Part shown: piece after piece, positions 63,201 to 64,000 of the stretch | Numbering within the stretch: position 1 is the first letter of the stretch | How the letters are laid out: each line of letters opens with the position of its first letter | Assembly: GCA_947494565.1 (NCBI GenBank) | Contig: CANLVG010000007.1 | Location: forward strand, 186,001-250,000 | DNA from: an uncultured Flavobacteriaceae bacterium | GTDB lineage: Bacteria; Bacteroidota; Bacteroidia; Flavobacteriales; Flavobacteriaceae | Length of the DNA: 64,000 bases | Direction of reading: 5' to 3' | Notes under the pieces: model-generated | The model's input: the letters and a program-made list of their open reading frames with translations, nothing else | What the model was told of the DNA's origin: nothing | The model's database searches: none | Position numbers and translations under genes: made by a program

Positions 63201-63530
63201 TTATAGTTGTTCTTTGATTTTTACAAGTTCGGCCCGCACGCGCTGAAGTTTATCGATAATATCGAAATTGGTAAGGGTCTTTTGCTTGCTTTCCTTTAGA
63301 TGGGTCTTGGCCCCTTCGAGCGTGAAGCCACGTTCTTTTACGAGGTGATAGATAAGCTTGAGGTTTTTGATATCCTCAGGGGTGAATTTTCGGTTGCCCT
63401 TGGCATTTTTTTTTGGCTTTAACGCATCGAACTCTTTTTCCCAAAAACGGATCAGCGATGTATTGACATCAAAAGCCCTGGCGACTTCACCAATACCGTA
63501 ATAGCGTTTTTCGGGTAGCTCTACTTGCAT
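63201..63530 (-). CDS. MerR-family transcriptional regulator
   Basis: 109 residues. Winged helix-turn-helix about 8-75 (YYGIGEVARAFDVNTSLIRFWE, FTPEDIKNLKLIYHLVKERG), then a coiled helix (DKLQRVRAELVKIKEQ). Single-domain MerR with no effector domain. Its ATG overlaps the stop of the M23 gene (TAATG) and the LemA gene follows 61 bp later. Target unknown. Confidence 0.93.
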   Translation of the reverse strand: MQVELPEKRYYGIGEVARAFDVNTSLIRFWEKEFDALKPKKNAKGNRKFTPEDIKNLKLIYHLVKERGFTLEGAKTHLKESKQKTLTNFDIIDKLQRVRAELVKIKEQL

Positions 63531-64000
63531 TAGTCCAGCGATTGATTTTCTTGATTTGCGTATTTCAGCATGTTCTCGAATTCCTCGGCGGTCAAACTGC
63601 CATAGTAGAAATTGATGGGATTGATCTTTTCCTTGTCCTTGAATACTTCATAGTGCAGGTGAGGCGCCTCCGATCGTCCGGTACTGCCCACAAACCCGAT
63701 CAAATCACCTCGTTTCACTTTTTGGCCCCTCTTGACGTTGTACTTGCTCAAATGGGCATAAAGACTAAGATAGCCATAGCCATGATCGATTCGGATATGC
63801 TTTCCGTACCCAGAGGAATTATTATCGGCCCTGGTCACTTTGCCATCTCCTGAGGCATAGATGGGCGTACCCTTTGGCGCTGTGAAATCCATACCCCAAT
63901 GCATTTTTCTTGCCTTGGTGAAGGGGTCGGAACGCCAACCATAACCTGAGGCCATTCGGGTGAGTTCATCATTGTTGATGGGCTGTATGGCCGGAATGGC
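63530..64000 (-). CDS. M23 metallopeptidase, 5' end missing
   Basis: The frame is open to the right edge (reading PAIQPINNDELTRMASGYGWR), so the N-terminus lies outside. The visible part is the LytM/M23 fold with zinc ligands in KMHWGMDFTAP and EAPHLHYEVF, and the KGTPIYASGDGKV and YLSLYAHLSKY motifs. M23 enzymes cleave peptidoglycan peptides. Its last bases overlap the MerR start (TAATG); the M23-MerR-LemA-TPM order is a familiar Bacteroidota arrangement. Confidence 0.92.
   Translation of the reverse strand, partial: AIPAIQPINNDELTRMASGYGWRSDPFTKARKMHWGMDFTAPKGTPIYASGDGKVTRADNNSSGYGKHIRIDHGYGYLSLYAHLSKYNVKRGQKVKRGDLIGFVGSTGRSEAPHLHYEVFKDKEKINPINFYYGSLTAEEFENMLKYANQENQSLD

Overview
The window looks like chromosome from a marine member of the Flavobacteriaceae (Bacteroidota), possibly near Maribacter, Zobellia or Arenibacter; the genus is a guess. 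The evidence is a type IX secretion (T9SS type B) sorting tail, BACON domains, DUF6443-type RHS proteins, many SPII lipoproteins with short leaders, few Shine-Dalgarno sites, and candidate promoters of the Bacteroidota type (TTG, about 20 bases, TAnnTTTG).

Layout. 1-11.8 kb (+): an RHS locus, made of a partner protein (cut by the left edge), a 2126-residue RHS protein with a ParB-like tip, a TTG-started overlapping immunity candidate, an orphan RHS tip with its own immunity candidate, and decayed fragments. 11.9-16.1 kb (+): an outer-membrane barrel protein and a PKD/T9SS adhesin. 16.2-21.0 kb (+): a tightly overlapping operon for a minimal type II secretion/type IV pilus-like machine (two lipoproteins, a PilP/GspC-like protein, a large anchored protein, two pseudopilins, GspF) with no secretin, ATPase or prepilin peptidase in the window. 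21.0-31.4 kb (-): a one-directional run of small unrelated genes (two VOC proteins, DUF998, esterase, Ada, PEP-mutase-like, MddA-like methyltransferase, AraC regulator, DUF5071 and others) separated by 60-370 bp linkers with hairpins and shared words, resembling an accessory gene-cassette zone. 31.5-42.4 kb (-): a second RHS locus with partner protein, a 1981-residue RHS protein bearing five malectin-like domains and an OmpA-like tip, a DUF922 metallopeptidase, and an orphan JAB-like tip with a lipoprotein partner.

42.8-43.7 kb (-): an initiator tRNA-fMet followed by two tandem units of about 350 bp. Each unit carries a GIY-YIG nuclease gene and a copy of the tRNA 3' tail; one gene has lost its start codon and the other is frameshifted. 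This is the most unusual structure in the window.

43.8-64 kb is more ordinary chromosome: an AGCS symporter and a lipoprotein (+); an operon of ECF sigma factor, anti-sigma/TPR protein and TPR-CHAT protease (-); three lipoproteins (-); a serine hydrolase, Era, a NeuD-like acyltransferase, a choice-of-anchor I protein and Der (+); and a closing operon M23 peptidase, MerR regulator, LemA, TPM, TPM (-), with the M23 gene cut by the right edge.

The two RHS loci face each other across the secretion operon and the cassette zone. In both, base composition falls from GC-richer in the body to AT-rich at the variable tip, as expected for exchangeable toxin ends. All functions are inferred from sequence features alone.
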